Source of the DNA: a virus
IMG/VR virus record: IMGVR_UViG_3300037246_000486
Span: 1 to 61,995 of that record
Strand: one strand, 5' to 3'
DNA length: 61,995 bases
A program made the translations under genes and the position numbers. Positions 31,712 to 40,026 of this stretch are shown here, one piece after another. The notes below the pieces were generated by a model, which searched no databases, was not told the origin of the DNA, and saw nothing but the letters and a program-made list of their open reading frames with translations. Numbering within the stretch: the stretch's first letter is position 1; every line of letters begins with the position of its first letter.

Positions 31712-31804
31712 ATGGGAACGACATTTTACAACGCCTGTTCCGTGTCCTCCTTTCGCCTGGTGGAACTCGGACTCGTCGCTCGGGCCGGCCGCTCTTCGGG
31801 GTAG
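31712..31804 (+). CDS. Thirty-residue ORF ending inside a terminator hairpin
   Basis: ATG 31712 has a GGGAGG site. The peptide starts MGTTFYNACSVSSFRLVELG and ends at TAG 31802-31804, whose last base begins the right arm of the terminator stem. A well-initiated short ORF overlapping an intrinsic terminator is the classic layout of a translation-controlled attenuator. There is no run of one rare codon that would name a sensed amino acid. Confidence 0.5.
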   Translation: MGTTFYNACSVSSFRLVELGLVARAGRSSG

Positions 31805-31822
31805 CCGGCCCGAGTTGTTTTT
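31779..31822 (+). terminator. Rho-independent terminator overlapping the leader ORF
   Basis: A perfect 11-bp stem, CTCGGGCCGGC (31779-31789) with GCCGGCCCGAG (31804-31814), has a 14-nt loop and TTGTTTTT after it. It ends the first early block. Confidence 0.9.
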
Positions 31823-32120
31823 ATGCCCGCAGCGAGCGTGGGTCGACCAACCTGCACGCAACTGGAAGGACAACGGGCACGCGACACACCAGGACGAACC
31901 GGATGGTCCCGGTCGTAGGAGAGTCCCGGGACGAGAGCTTGGCGAGTCTGTTAGCGTATCCGGCACACGACACCACCGGGTTAGCTCCTAAGCGAATGCC
32001 AGTCAAATGTGCAATGGCCTATCGGGGCTGGCAAACTACTCGCCAACACGGGCACAGCACTGGCACACCTAGCGCGGGGTCCAACACCAGGCAAGGACAC
32101 ACCAACAGAGGGAGGATGCG
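31823..32120 (+). other. Intergenic region, no supported gene
   Basis: 298 bases between the terminator and the SSB-like gene. An ORF spans it (31663-32124), but its low-quality Arg/Thr-rich translation and overlap with the terminator argue against coding. A promoter is expected here because a terminator precedes and a new block follows, but I cannot identify convincing -35/-10 boxes. The 3' end has a CACACCAACAGAGGGAGG leader for the next gene. Confidence 0.6.
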
Positions 32121-33296
32121 ATGAGCGACGACAATCGTGAATGGCTACGGCGCAAGGCGTTCGGGGACGGGATGCCGATCGTCCTGACACTGGACGAGGA
32201 CGGGGGGGACACGCCCTGGTTCTGGGCCGACCCATCCAAGACCTTCACCGCAGGCAGCAAGGTCGACCAGGCTCCGGTGTGGCTGTTTCATGTCACGTCC
32301 CAGGACAACCGGCAATGGACCCTGGACGGCAACCTGAAAATGACCAGGGCGATTGCTGCCCTCGAGGTGGCGCACGGACCCCTGGGCATCGGGGCCACCT
32401 TCACCCTGGAGAAACAGATCGCCGGCAAGCGCCACGACTGGGTGGCGGTGCTGGTCAACAACCCGAACCCACCCGACCGGGCCCCGGTGCAGCCGGCCTT
32501 GGTCGTGTTCGTGGATCCCAGTGCCGGGCAGCAGCCCCCGGCCCAGGGTGTACCACCCCAGGGCTCGCCACCACCCCAGGGATCACCTCCCGCTGGTGGC
32601 GGACTATCCCCTGGTGGTGGTGCGCCCGTAGGTACCCCGCCAGGAACCCCGCCAGGGACCCCACCGCCTGCCCAGGGCGCCGTACCACCTGGCGGAGGTG
32701 TACCGGGTACCCCAGCAGGTGCTCCGGCGTTAGAGGGCGGTACAGCGCCTCCGGAATACCACGCCTCCCGGGACATGTACCGGACACCCTGGTCGAAGAA
32801 GCAGGCGCTTGGCTTGTGGGACCTGGCAGCCGACGCCGCGGGGGAGCACATCCAAGCCCTGGTCGCCCGGTTCGGGGAGGACGAGATTGACATCCTCCAC
32901 GCAGGGGATCTGTTCTGTGCGTTCCAGGGGCTCGTCGCCACCTACGTCATTCACGGGGAGCGCGGCATGCACCCCGTCAGCTTTGGGGACGAGGGTCCGA
33001 TGCCCGAAGGCGTTATGGACCGGCTCCGGATGACCCTGGACCTCCAGGCCAAGACCGAAGGGCTGGACCCGGACGCCGTGACCCGGGTGCTCATGCGGGT
33101 ATACATGGAGTCCGACCCCAACACCAAGCTCGGGTCCGTCATGAAGCGGGCTGTCAACGGTTGGGACAATTTCAAAGCGTTGGTCCTGGAAGAGATGGGT
33201 CCGGGTGACCAGCAGCAGGAGGATCCCCAGGACGACGAGGCGCCGTCCGCCCAACCTGCCAATGCTGGTGTCACCGACGAGGACATCCCATTCTAA
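32121..33296 (+). CDS. SSB-like single-stranded DNA-binding protein with Pro/Gly linker
   Basis: A 391-residue protein. Residues 1-130 look like an OB-type beta domain (PVWLFHVTSQDNRQWTLDGN, ATFTLEKQIAGKRHDWVAVL). Residues about 135-215 are a Pro/Gly/Ala/Gln linker with repeated GTPPGTPPG and PPQGSPP elements. Residues about 220-350 form a helical domain (SKKQALGLWDLAADAAGEHI). The protein ends DEDIPF, which is the acidic tip that bacterial SSBs use to bind partners. It is a likely phage SSB or replication-recombination mediator and may cooperate with the HARP helicase. The extra helical domain is unusual. Confidence 0.72.
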   Translation: MSDDNREWLRRKAFGDGMPIVLTLDEDGGDTPWFWADPSKTFTAGSKVDQAPVWLFHVTSQDNRQWTLDGNLKMTRAIAALEVAHGPLGIGATFTLEKQIAGKRHDWVAVLVNNPNPPDRAPVQPALVVFVDPSAGQQPPAQGVPPQGSPPPQGSPPAGGGLSPGGGAPVGTPPGTPPGTPPPAQGAVPPGGGVPGTPAGAPALEGGTAPPEYHASRDMYRTPWSKKQALGLWDLAADAAGEHIQALVARFGEDEIDILHAGDLFCAFQGLVATYVIHGERGMHPVSFGDEGPMPEGVMDRLRMTLDLQAKTEGLDPDAVTRVLMRVYMESDPNTKLGSVMKRAVNGWDNFKALVLEEMGPGDQQQEDPQDDEAPSAQPANAGVTDEDIPF

Positions 33297-33510
33297 GGAC
33301 CGGGGCCGGGTGGTGTCCCTCCCTCCCGCGTTAGTGTGTGGCGCGGTTGGATGGCAACGGGCCTCGCATCCCAGTTGCCGGCACCACTCCGGCTCCACTT
33401 GTTCGCCGTGTTCGTTGGATCCGCCTCGCGGCGGACCAGGTCCCTGGCACTTGCGCAGGGTCATGGGGGACTAGGTCCAACGAGCACGGCAACCTTTTCT
33501 GGAGGCGCGT

Positions 33511-34653
33511 GTGGTTGAGAAAGTACGAGCGACCCAGTGCGAGATGTACTGGCTCGGCAAGGGCGGTGGTCGGTGTGCCATCGGTGGGGGCCGGACGGAA
33601 CGCCACCACCTGGTGCTGCGGTCGGACACTCCCAAGGACTGCCCCGCATGTCGGGGGCTGACCCTGATCACCAACCCGGTCACGGGTGACCACGACCCCT
33701 GCCCCGAGTGCCACGCCACCGGGTACCGACCCCACGGCCTGGCTGACATCTGTACCGAATGCCACAAGCGGATCCACCGGGAGCTGAACCCCTGGCTGTA
33801 CCGGGTGGAGCTCCCGGACTTCCAGTACGCCTATGTCGAGGCACCCTCCAAGGCGGCAGTGCGGGACGTCCTCAAGATGGTGGACGAGGCTGCAGCCCCC
33901 GGGGTACCGACCACCGACCTGATCGCCGGCACCTTACTCGCCCAGGAGTGGGTGTCGGAACGGGACGGTGAGGTGGTCCTGTACGGGGACGAGCCCCGGC
34001 GGTGGAAGGTGGCGTTCTTGTGGGGCAACATCAGCGAGCGTATGGAGCGCGGGGTGGTCGACCTGGACACCGAGACGGACCTGGGTTCGGAGATCGTCAA
34101 GGCGGGGGCCTGGCGGGTGGGCCGGGCCATGTATCAGCTGGAGCAGATGGGGGACGCCTGGCAACTACTCGGGCACCGGTCCCTGTCCATGTTCGCCACG
34201 GCCAAGGGCTTCGCTCCCCGTACCCTGCGGGCCTACCTGGCCGCCGAGCGTACCCTCCAGGAGTCACCCCAGATCCGACCCGACCAACGGGAGGCCATCC
34301 GGCACCTGCCCATCCAGTTGATGATCGATGCCCGCGCCCCCATGTCCGAGATGACCACGGACCAGATAGACATCCTCCTGGCCAAGGCAGAGACCCTGCC
34401 GACTGCCCACCTGGTCCAGGAGGCCAAGAAGGCGGCAGGTGTGATCGCCGCCCAGGCGGAGGGGAAGCACAGCGCGTCGGTGACCCTGGTGTCGCGGGCC
34501 GCCACCTTCCCCGTGGAGAATGTGGTGTACGGTAGAGGCGAGTCACCAGTCCATAAGGCGAAACAGCAGGTCGAGTTCCGCAACCCCGGTGCCGTGATCG
34601 AGTGGGCACCGAAGGGTCAGCAGAAGTGGGACCGCAACAAGGAGGATGACTGA
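33511..34653 (+). CDS. HNH-like zinc-binding protein with helical C-terminal domain
   Basis: A 380-residue protein with a GTG start and a TGGAGG site. Residues about 15-95 carry an HNH-like/zinc arrangement: GRTERHHLVLRSD, DCPACRG, PCPECHATG and DICTECHKRIHRE. The latter resembles the C-x-x-C-H-x-x-x-H end of HNH nucleases, and the two CxxCxG units resemble DnaJ-type ribbons. The C-terminal 200 residues are helical with an HTH-like LSMFATAKGFAPRTLRAYLA. It might be a nuclease or a DNA-binding replication factor. Confidence 0.6.
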   Translation: MVEKVRATQCEMYWLGKGGGRCAIGGGRTERHHLVLRSDTPKDCPACRGLTLITNPVTGDHDPCPECHATGYRPHGLADICTECHKRIHRELNPWLYRVELPDFQYAYVEAPSKAAVRDVLKMVDEAAAPGVPTTDLIAGTLLAQEWVSERDGEVVLYGDEPRRWKVAFLWGNISERMERGVVDLDTETDLGSEIVKAGAWRVGRAMYQLEQMGDAWQLLGHRSLSMFATAKGFAPRTLRAYLAAERTLQESPQIRPDQREAIRHLPIQLMIDARAPMSEMTTDQIDILLAKAETLPTAHLVQEAKKAAGVIAAQAEGKHSASVTLVSRAATFPVENVVYGRGESPVHKAKQQVEFRNPGAVIEWAPKGQQKWDRNKEDD

Positions 34654-35309
34654 TGAGCGAACACGAGGCCAAGGCTATTAAGCCCCCGGTCACGAACCCC
34701 CAACTCGGACCGCAGGCGATGGAGACGGTCTGGACCCTGGTGCCCGAGGCGCTACAGGCCACCCTCGGGTGGCAGGTGGTGGAGGACGTCTTCACCCAGA
34801 TGAGATCCCTCCGGGCCACCGGCAGGGTGTCCAAGTCTGTGGTCAAGAAGCTGTGGGCCAAGCTTGGGGAGTACCCGCCCTCGGTTGTCCGCGACGCCAT
34901 CGAGGTGTTCCTCCGTGACCACCACGGCAAGGAGGAACGGTACCTGGTGGGCATCGTCCGGTCCGAGGCGAAGAAGGTTGCCCGGGCGGAACGGATCGGC
35001 AAGGCAGAGACCAAGGTGGCAGCGGACCGCCGACCCCCGCAGGTTGGACTACCACGGGCAGCCGTCCACCTGGGCAGGGTGGTCATGTGGCTCAGGGAAT
35101 GCTACGCTCGCCCGGACGTCACCGCCGACCAGCGGGAGCAACTGGGCCTGGCGGGGAAGGCCCTGTCCGACGCGCAGGCATTGTGCATCACCAAGGACCA
35201 CCCAGGTGCCCGCGAGCTGGACGTGATGTGCGACGCCTGGGAGGTGGTGGTCAAAGACAATGTGCCGGAGGGGGTTGAGGTCCCCATGTTCAGCCCCTAC
35301 GGTTTCTAG
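34653..35309 (+). CDS. Hypothetical helical protein, possible replication accessory
   Basis: A 218-residue protein whose ATG overlaps the preceding TGA. Mostly helical, with VSKSVVKKLWAKLGEYPPSV resembling the start of small replication-initiator or helicase-loader-like domains. No motif is strong enough to name it. It sits between the HNH-like gene and a nuclease. Confidence 0.55.
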   Translation: MSEHEAKAIKPPVTNPQLGPQAMETVWTLVPEALQATLGWQVVEDVFTQMRSLRATGRVSKSVVKKLWAKLGEYPPSVVRDAIEVFLRDHHGKEERYLVGIVRSEAKKVARAERIGKAETKVAADRRPPQVGLPRAAVHLGRVVMWLRECYARPDVTADQREQLGLAGKALSDAQALCITKDHPGARELDVMCDAWEVVVKDNVPEGVEVPMFSPYGF

Positions 35310-35343
35310 GAATTCTTGTACCGACGACGAGGGAGGATGCGAG

Positions 35344-35718
35344 ATGGCGAAACGGCGACCAGCAGACCACGGTCCCCGCACCCGGGTGTACTACCAGGAG
35401 CTCGGGTACATGGTGGGCAAGGTCGACTGCACCGGGTCACGGCGACGGCCCTCCCACGACCTGTTCGGGTTCGCGGATCTCATCGGGTTCGCCACGGACG
35501 GGGACGGACTCGTCGTCGTGTTGATCCAACTGACCAACCGCAGCAGCCATGCCAAGCACAGGAACAAGATCCTCATGTCAACGAGGGCATACGAGGTCGT
35601 CCGCCGGTTCGGTGGGCGCGTGCGCATCGACCTGATCTCCTGGAAGATCATGGCGGGCGAACGGAAGTACACGCCCTGGGTCGAGGACATGAACCAGACG
35701 ATTATGGAACAACCATGA
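35344..35718 (+). CDS. PD-(D/E)XK nuclease-fold protein (Hjc/VRR-like)
   Basis: A 124-residue protein with a GGGAGG site. The core SHDLFGFADLIGFATDGDGL, VVLIQLTN and SHAKHRNKILMST, then VRIDLISW, matches the small PD-(D/E)XK layout with Asp, then (E/Q)-x-T replacing E-x-K, as in archaeal Hjc-like and related phage proteins. A Holliday-junction or restriction-like nuclease role is plausible. It is coupled by ATGA to the frame that contains the DpdA-like gene. Confidence 0.7.
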   Translation: MAKRRPADHGPRTRVYYQELGYMVGKVDCTGSRRRPSHDLFGFADLIGFATDGDGLVVVLIQLTNRSSHAKHRNKILMSTRAYEVVRRFGGRVRIDLISWKIMAGERKYTPWVEDMNQTIMEQP

Positions 35719-35771
35719 TCCTGTATCACTCGGGGCAGCTGGGTCACCGCAAGATTGAGGAGGTTATTAAC

Positions 35772-37028
35772 GTGATCATGTACCACTCGGGGAGCAAGGG
35801 ACGGCTGGCAGACGAGTCCCTGAAATTTCTACAGGCGGAGCTCGGCACCACCGGGTTGCCCACCGACATGGCGGCCATCATGTTGCAGGGCAGGTGCCGC
35901 CTTATCACCTACGCTGAGATCATCAACGAGACCCTGCTGATGAAAGAGGTGGAGGTCCTGATCGACATGCACCCGAAGCTGGCCCTGGACAGTGGGGCGT
36001 TTAGTGTCATGAACTCCGGCATCACCATCGACATCGACGTGTACGCCAAGTTCCTGAAAGAGCACGGGGGCATGTTCACCTGGTACGCCAACCTGGATGT
36101 CATACCGATCGACGACACCCATACGGTCGCGGCAGCGCAGGCGTCCCTGGACAACCTCCTCCACCTGGAGAACAACCACGGGCTGACACCGATGCCCATC
36201 TTCCACTTCGGGGAGCCAATCGAGTTCTTGGACAGGCTCCAGGAAGGACGGACGCACATCGGCCTGGGCGGACTGGTCGGGGTACCCCGGGCCTCACGCC
36301 TGCCGTGGTTGGAGACGGTGTTCGGGCATGTCAACGAGGGCGTGCGGGTCCACGGGTACGGCATCGGGGACGAGGTGATCCTGAAAGGTTTCCCCTGGCA
36401 TTCCATCGACTCCACGAACTGGCTCACCGCCTGCCGCTTCGGTACCTGGCCCCCGTTCCACTCGGGGATCTACACCCTCACCGCCCGAGTCCTGCCGTGG
36501 GTGGAGTACCTGGATGGGATGTGCGCGGCCCTCGACTCGGAGTACGAAGGCAAGGAGGACGAGGATCAGGCGTCCCTGTTCAAGACCACCAGCATGGACC
36601 GCACGCGCGAGCAGGGACCGCAGAACATCGGACCCGCCGCAGCGGTGTGGCCAGGGGACGACTTCGAGAAGGGCAAGCGTGCCGCCGACCTGATCGCCCA
36701 GGGACCACGACCCACCCCGAAGGTGGCGGTGAAGGTCCCACCCAGGAAGCCGCAGAGGACCAGGGCGGCGACCGCCCCCAGGCGTCGGACCAAGCCGGTG
36801 GCGGTGGTGGTACCTGTGAAGGTCCTGACCGATGAGGAGAAGGACCAGCGCCGACGGGACATGGACGCGCACCGCGCCCAGCAGATCGCCAAGGAGAAAG
36901 CAACCAAGCCCAAGCCGTTCGAGGACGCGGGCAAGCACGACGGGGTTCGGTGTACGTGCAGCCCACTTGGCCGGAACAACGAATGCCCCAGGCACGGGGT
37001 CAACGGGACGGAGGTCGGACATGCCTAA
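35772..37028 (+). CDS. dpdA: DpdA-like DNA 7-deazaguanine transglycosylase
   Basis: A 418-residue protein of the tRNA-guanine-transglycosylase/DpdA superfamily. These enzymes swap guanine for a 7-deazaguanine base. Barrel motifs in order: LALDSGAFSVMNSG (about 69-82), FTWYANLDVIPID, PIFHFGEP (about 145), THIGLGGLVG, VRVHGYGIGDE and PWHSIDSTNW. The tail is basic/Pro-rich and ends in a Cys/His cluster (CTCSPLGRNNECPRH). The GTG at 35772 has GAGGAGG nine bases upstream, so I prefer it. ATG 35715 gives 19 more residues and ATG 35778 is also possible. With QueC/D/E and FolE next door it should act on phage DNA. Confidence 0.82.
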   Translation: MIMYHSGSKGRLADESLKFLQAELGTTGLPTDMAAIMLQGRCRLITYAEIINETLLMKEVEVLIDMHPKLALDSGAFSVMNSGITIDIDVYAKFLKEHGGMFTWYANLDVIPIDDTHTVAAAQASLDNLLHLENNHGLTPMPIFHFGEPIEFLDRLQEGRTHIGLGGLVGVPRASRLPWLETVFGHVNEGVRVHGYGIGDEVILKGFPWHSIDSTNWLTACRFGTWPPFHSGIYTLTARVLPWVEYLDGMCAALDSEYEGKEDEDQASLFKTTSMDRTREQGPQNIGPAAAVWPGDDFEKGKRAADLIAQGPRPTPKVAVKVPPRKPQRTRAATAPRRRTKPVAVVVPVKVLTDEEKDQRRRDMDAHRAQQIAKEKATKPKPFEDAGKHDGVRCTCSPLGRNNECPRHGVNGTEVGHA

Positions 37029-37695
37029 GAGAGGATGCGTGGTACTTCACAGCGGTGGGATGGACTCGACCACCCTGCTGTACGAGTGCGTCAACACCTA
37101 CGGCCGGGAGCATGTCGTGTCCCTCGGCGTGGACTACGGGCAGCGGCACGGTCGGATGGAACTGACCTGCGCCACGAACCTGGCGGAGAACATCCTCCAC
37201 GTCCAGCGCCGGGTCCTAGACATGTCCATGCTGGCCAACCTACTGCCGGGCTCGGCACTGACGGACAGGTCGGTGGACGTACCGCACGGGCACTACGAGG
37301 ACGAGTCCATGAAGGCCACCGTGGTTCCGAACCGGAACATGATCCTCCTGTCCCTGGCCGCAGCCGTGGCGATCGCCAACGACTACACCCACGTCGCCTA
37401 TGCCGCGCACGCCGGGGACCGTGCCATTTATCCCGACTGCCGTCCGAAGTTCTTTGAGCGGATGAAGTACGTCCTCGCGGTGTGCCACTACGACCCGATC
37501 CGGATCGCAGCCCCGTACATGACATGGACCAAGGGAGAGATCGCCGACCGTGGCAACAGGCTGGGCGTCCCCTGGGAATACACCTGGACCTGCTACGAAG
37601 GCGGGGACGTCCACTGCGGGGAGTGTGGTGCCTGCACCGAGCGTCGGGAGGCCCTACTCGGGTCACCCGACCCCACTACCTACGCCAATGGTTAG
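37021..37695 (+). CDS. queC: 7-cyano-7-deazaguanine (preQ0) synthase
   Basis: A 224-residue enzyme that converts 7-carboxy-7-deazaguanine to preQ0 with ATP and ammonia. The PP-loop VVLHSGGMDSTT (residues 7-18), the VSLGVDYGQRH motif, and the C-terminal zinc site CGECGACTERR are all present. The length is normal. There is no GAT domain, so the product is expected to stay as preQ0 rather than an amidino derivative. It overlaps the DpdA-like gene by eight bases. Confidence 0.94.
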   Translation: MPKRGCVVLHSGGMDSTTLLYECVNTYGREHVVSLGVDYGQRHGRMELTCATNLAENILHVQRRVLDMSMLANLLPGSALTDRSVDVPHGHYEDESMKATVVPNRNMILLSLAAAVAIANDYTHVAYAAHAGDRAIYPDCRPKFFERMKYVLAVCHYDPIRIAAPYMTWTKGEIADRGNRLGVPWEYTWTCYEGGDVHCGECGACTERREALLGSPDPTTYANG

Positions 37696-38308
37696 GAACC
37701 GTCGACGGCCGCGCTCGATCACCAAGCACGGTTTTCCCGCCAGCGGTATCGTCGACGCACATTTTATCGTCGACGAACCAAGCGCCCGTCGACGACCTCC
37801 CTTCGCTGGCCTGGCCGTGGTCGGGTACCTGGTCGCAGTAGTCCTGGCCAACCTGGGGGCGTACTACCTGGGGCCCGGGTGGGTACCTGCCATCGGGTTC
37901 GTCGCCATCGGGTTCGACCTGACCTGCCGGGACATCCTCCATGAGCGGTGGCACGGGGGTGACCTGAAGCTCAACATGGCACTCCTTATCCTGGCGGGGT
38001 CAGTCCTGACCAAGTACATCAACCCCGCTGCGGAGTGGGTCGCCCTCGCGTCTATGCTGGCGTTCGGGTTGAGTGCCGTGGTTGATTCCGTTATCTTTGA
38101 AAAGTTGTTCCACCGGGCAAGACTCGTTCGGATCAACGGCAGCAACCTGGGAAGTGCAGCGGTGGACTCGGTCGTGTTCCCCACTGTCGCCTTCGGGTTG
38201 TTCATGCCGTGGATCATCGTGGGTCAGTTCCTGGCCAAGGTCGCAGGCGGCTTCTTGTGGTCCTTGGTCCTGACGAAGGGAGACAGACATGCAGCACGAG
38301 ATCAGTAG
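37688..38308 (+). CDS. VUT-family queuosine-precursor transporter
   Basis: A 206-residue membrane protein. After a basic 40-residue N-terminus there are five or six hydrophobic segments (GLAVVGYLVAVVLANLGAYY, AIGFVAIGFDLTCRDI, ALLILAGSVLTKY, LASMLAFGLSAVVDS, VVFPTVAFGLFMPWIIVGQF). The DLTCRD...W element and VDSVIFEKLF / SAAVDSVVFPTVAF match the YhhQ/VUT family, which imports preQ0 or related bases. It overlaps queC and queD. A phage with both synthesis and import has two routes to preQ0. Confidence 0.82.
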   Translation: MVRNRRRPRSITKHGFPASGIVDAHFIVDEPSARRRPPFAGLAVVGYLVAVVLANLGAYYLGPGWVPAIGFVAIGFDLTCRDILHERWHGGDLKLNMALLILAGSVLTKYINPAAEWVALASMLAFGLSAVVDSVIFEKLFHRARLVRINGSNLGSAAVDSVVFPTVAFGLFMPWIIVGQFLAKVAGGFLWSLVLTKGDRHAARDQ

Positions 38309-38816
38309 GGCATTCCACATCGACGCGGGGCACCGGGTCTATGGACACGAGAGCAAGTGTGCTCACCTCCACGGGCACCGGTACACCATCACCGTCACCC
38401 TGCGGTCCCGGGACCTGGACGACCTGGGTCGGGTGGTGGACTTCGGGGACATGGTGTCCACCATCGGGGAGTGGCTCCTGACCAACTGGGACCACGGCCT
38501 GGTGCTGTTCGCCGAGGACCCGTTCGTCGAGTTGTTCGCCTGCCCGCCACACCAGTCGCCGGTCCTCTTGGCCCACCGCGCCCTGCGTGAGCAACTGTCC
38601 CGACAGAAGATGTTCATCCTCCCCACCAACCCCACCGCCGAGAACATGGCGCAGTACCTGATGGACGAGGTGGTCCCGGACCTGATCCCCGGTGGCGTGT
38701 TCTGTTCCCGGGTCACTGTCCAGGAGACACCGAACTGTGGCGCGACGGCATACCCGCAACCCCAGACCGTCCGGGAGTCCACACCGATGGAGGACGCGGC
38801 AGCGTCCATCGCATGA
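38289..38816 (+). CDS. queD: 6-carboxy-5,6,7,8-tetrahydropterin synthase
   Basis: 175 residues. The zinc triad is His15 (IDAGHRV), His28 and His30 (HLHGHRY), and the catalytic Cys24 is in KCAHLHGH. VVDFGDM and NPTAENMAQYL are standard family motifs. It turns dihydroneopterin triphosphate, the FolE product, into carboxytetrahydropterin. The protein is longer than usual because of an insertion (about residues 75-105) and a C-terminal tail. Confidence 0.93.
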   Translation: MQHEISRAFHIDAGHRVYGHESKCAHLHGHRYTITVTLRSRDLDDLGRVVDFGDMVSTIGEWLLTNWDHGLVLFAEDPFVELFACPPHQSPVLLAHRALREQLSRQKMFILPTNPTAENMAQYLMDEVVPDLIPGGVFCSRVTVQETPNCGATAYPQPQTVRESTPMEDAAASIA

Positions 38817-39028
38817 GCAAGGGTCAGCAGCGGTACGCGTTCATCATCCGCCGCGGGCAGGACGGTGGGTACGTCGTCGAACTGGACAACGAACCGCACC
38901 GCAGTCTGGGCGTCCTGGAGAAGTTGTCGTTGTTTCATGTCGCCCGCATGTTCGTGGTGACGAGTGCCAAGGCGGCCGGGGACAAGGTGGCGGAGCTCCT
39001 GGTCGAGGGCGAGAAGGAGGGCGACTGA
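38813..39028 (+). CDS. Small hypothetical protein in the deazaguanine module
   Basis: A 71-residue protein coupled to queD by ATGA. YAFIIRRGQDGGYVVELDNE and LFHVARMFVVTSAKAAGDKV suggest one beta-hairpin and a helix. Function unknown. Conservation beside que genes in relatives would be informative. Confidence 0.6.
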   Translation: MSKGQQRYAFIIRRGQDGGYVVELDNEPHRSLGVLEKLSLFHVARMFVVTSAKAAGDKVAELLVEGEKEGD

Positions 39029-39029
39029 C

Positions 39030-39332
39030 ATGCCGGCATCGACGACGATGGCGGTGGACGCAGCGGTACGCTTGATCAGACTGCATGGGCCGTCCCGGGT
39101 AGTAATCGACAGGCACGCCCAGGCCGTCAGCCCGAAGCGGGCGCGGGAGCAGTATGGCATCACCCCGGACGTCATGTTCATCCGGGGCGATGGTTGGTCC
39201 CTGGGGGCCACGAACGAGATGGCGATGGTGGCATACAACACCTGGGCCGGGGACTGGGTGGGTGTCCTAACGTGGCCGGGCTACGCCGTCCACAGTGTTA
39301 GCGAGTGGCTAGAAAGGATGGACGATGTCTGA
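39030..39332 (+). CDS. Small hypothetical protein in the deazaguanine module
   Basis: A 100-residue protein between queD and queE with AAGGAGG eleven bases upstream. It is an alpha/beta protein (AVRLIRLHGPSRVVIDRHAQ, GDGWSLGATNEMAMVAYN). It overlaps the queE ATG by eight bases. Function unknown. Confidence 0.6.
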   Translation: MPASTTMAVDAAVRLIRLHGPSRVVIDRHAQAVSPKRAREQYGITPDVMFIRGDGWSLGATNEMAMVAYNTWAGDWVGVLTWPGYAVHSVSEWLERMDDV

Positions 39333-40026
39333 GGCAGCGTACCAGATCAACGAGATGTTCTACAGCGTCCAGGGGGAGGGCGTGCGGGCCGGCACGCCCA
39401 ACGTGTTCATCCGGTTCTCCGGGTGCAACATGGAGTGCCAACTGGAGGCGGGTCCGAAGAGCCCCGGGGGCTTTGACTGCGACACCGAGTTCGTGTCCGG
39501 CAAGGTCATGACCCTGGACCAGATCCACCGGGAGGCTATCCGTATCTCGGAGGAGTGGAACGGCCTGGAGGCGGAGGGCGAAGACGAACGGGTGCAGCTG
39601 TCCGATGGCAACAGGCCGTGGCAGATCCTGACCGGTGGTGAACCCGGGCTCCAGGTGGACATCTCCTACTGCGAGGTCATGCACCGCAAGGGCTGGAACC
39701 TCGCGATCGAAACTAACGGGTCCATCGACCTCCCGCACATCGGGACCGGGCAACTGGACGACTACATGCTGGACTGGATCACCGTCTCACCGAAGGTCGC
39801 GGAGCATGCGGTCCGCCAACTGGTGGCACACGAGGTGAAGTATGTCCGGGGTGCCGGTCAGGCCATACCGAAGCCCGCGTGTAACGCCAGGCACCAACTG
39901 ATCTCCCCGGCGTTCAACGGCATGGTCCTGGACCAGGACTCCATGGAGACGTGTCTCTGGTTGGTCAAGTGCAACCCGACCTGGCGGCTGTCCGTCCAGG
40001 CGCACAAGGCATGGAGGGTACGATGA
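39325..40026 (+). CDS. queE: 7-carboxy-7-deazaguanine synthase
   Basis: A 233-residue radical SAM enzyme forming the deazapurine ring from carboxytetrahydropterin. FYSVQGEGVRAGTPNVFIRF and SGCNMECQ hold Cys34 and Cys38; the third cluster Cys is Cys52 in GGFDCDTEF. That insertion between the second and third Cys is a known QueE variant. ILTGGEPGLQ (SAM/substrate), AIETNGS and a product-binding region near ITVSPK follow, as in the family. Confidence 0.93.
   Translation: MSEAAYQINEMFYSVQGEGVRAGTPNVFIRFSGCNMECQLEAGPKSPGGFDCDTEFVSGKVMTLDQIHREAIRISEEWNGLEAEGEDERVQLSDGNRPWQILTGGEPGLQVDISYCEVMHRKGWNLAIETNGSIDLPHIGTGQLDDYMLDWITVSPKVAEHAVRQLVAHEVKYVRGAGQAIPKPACNARHQLISPAFNGMVLDQDSMETCLWLVKCNPTWRLSVQAHKAWRVR

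Noticed and set aside
31663-32124. ORF spanning the terminator and intergenic region
   Set aside because: It runs through a perfect terminator, lacks a ribosome site and has low-complexity Arg/Thr composition.
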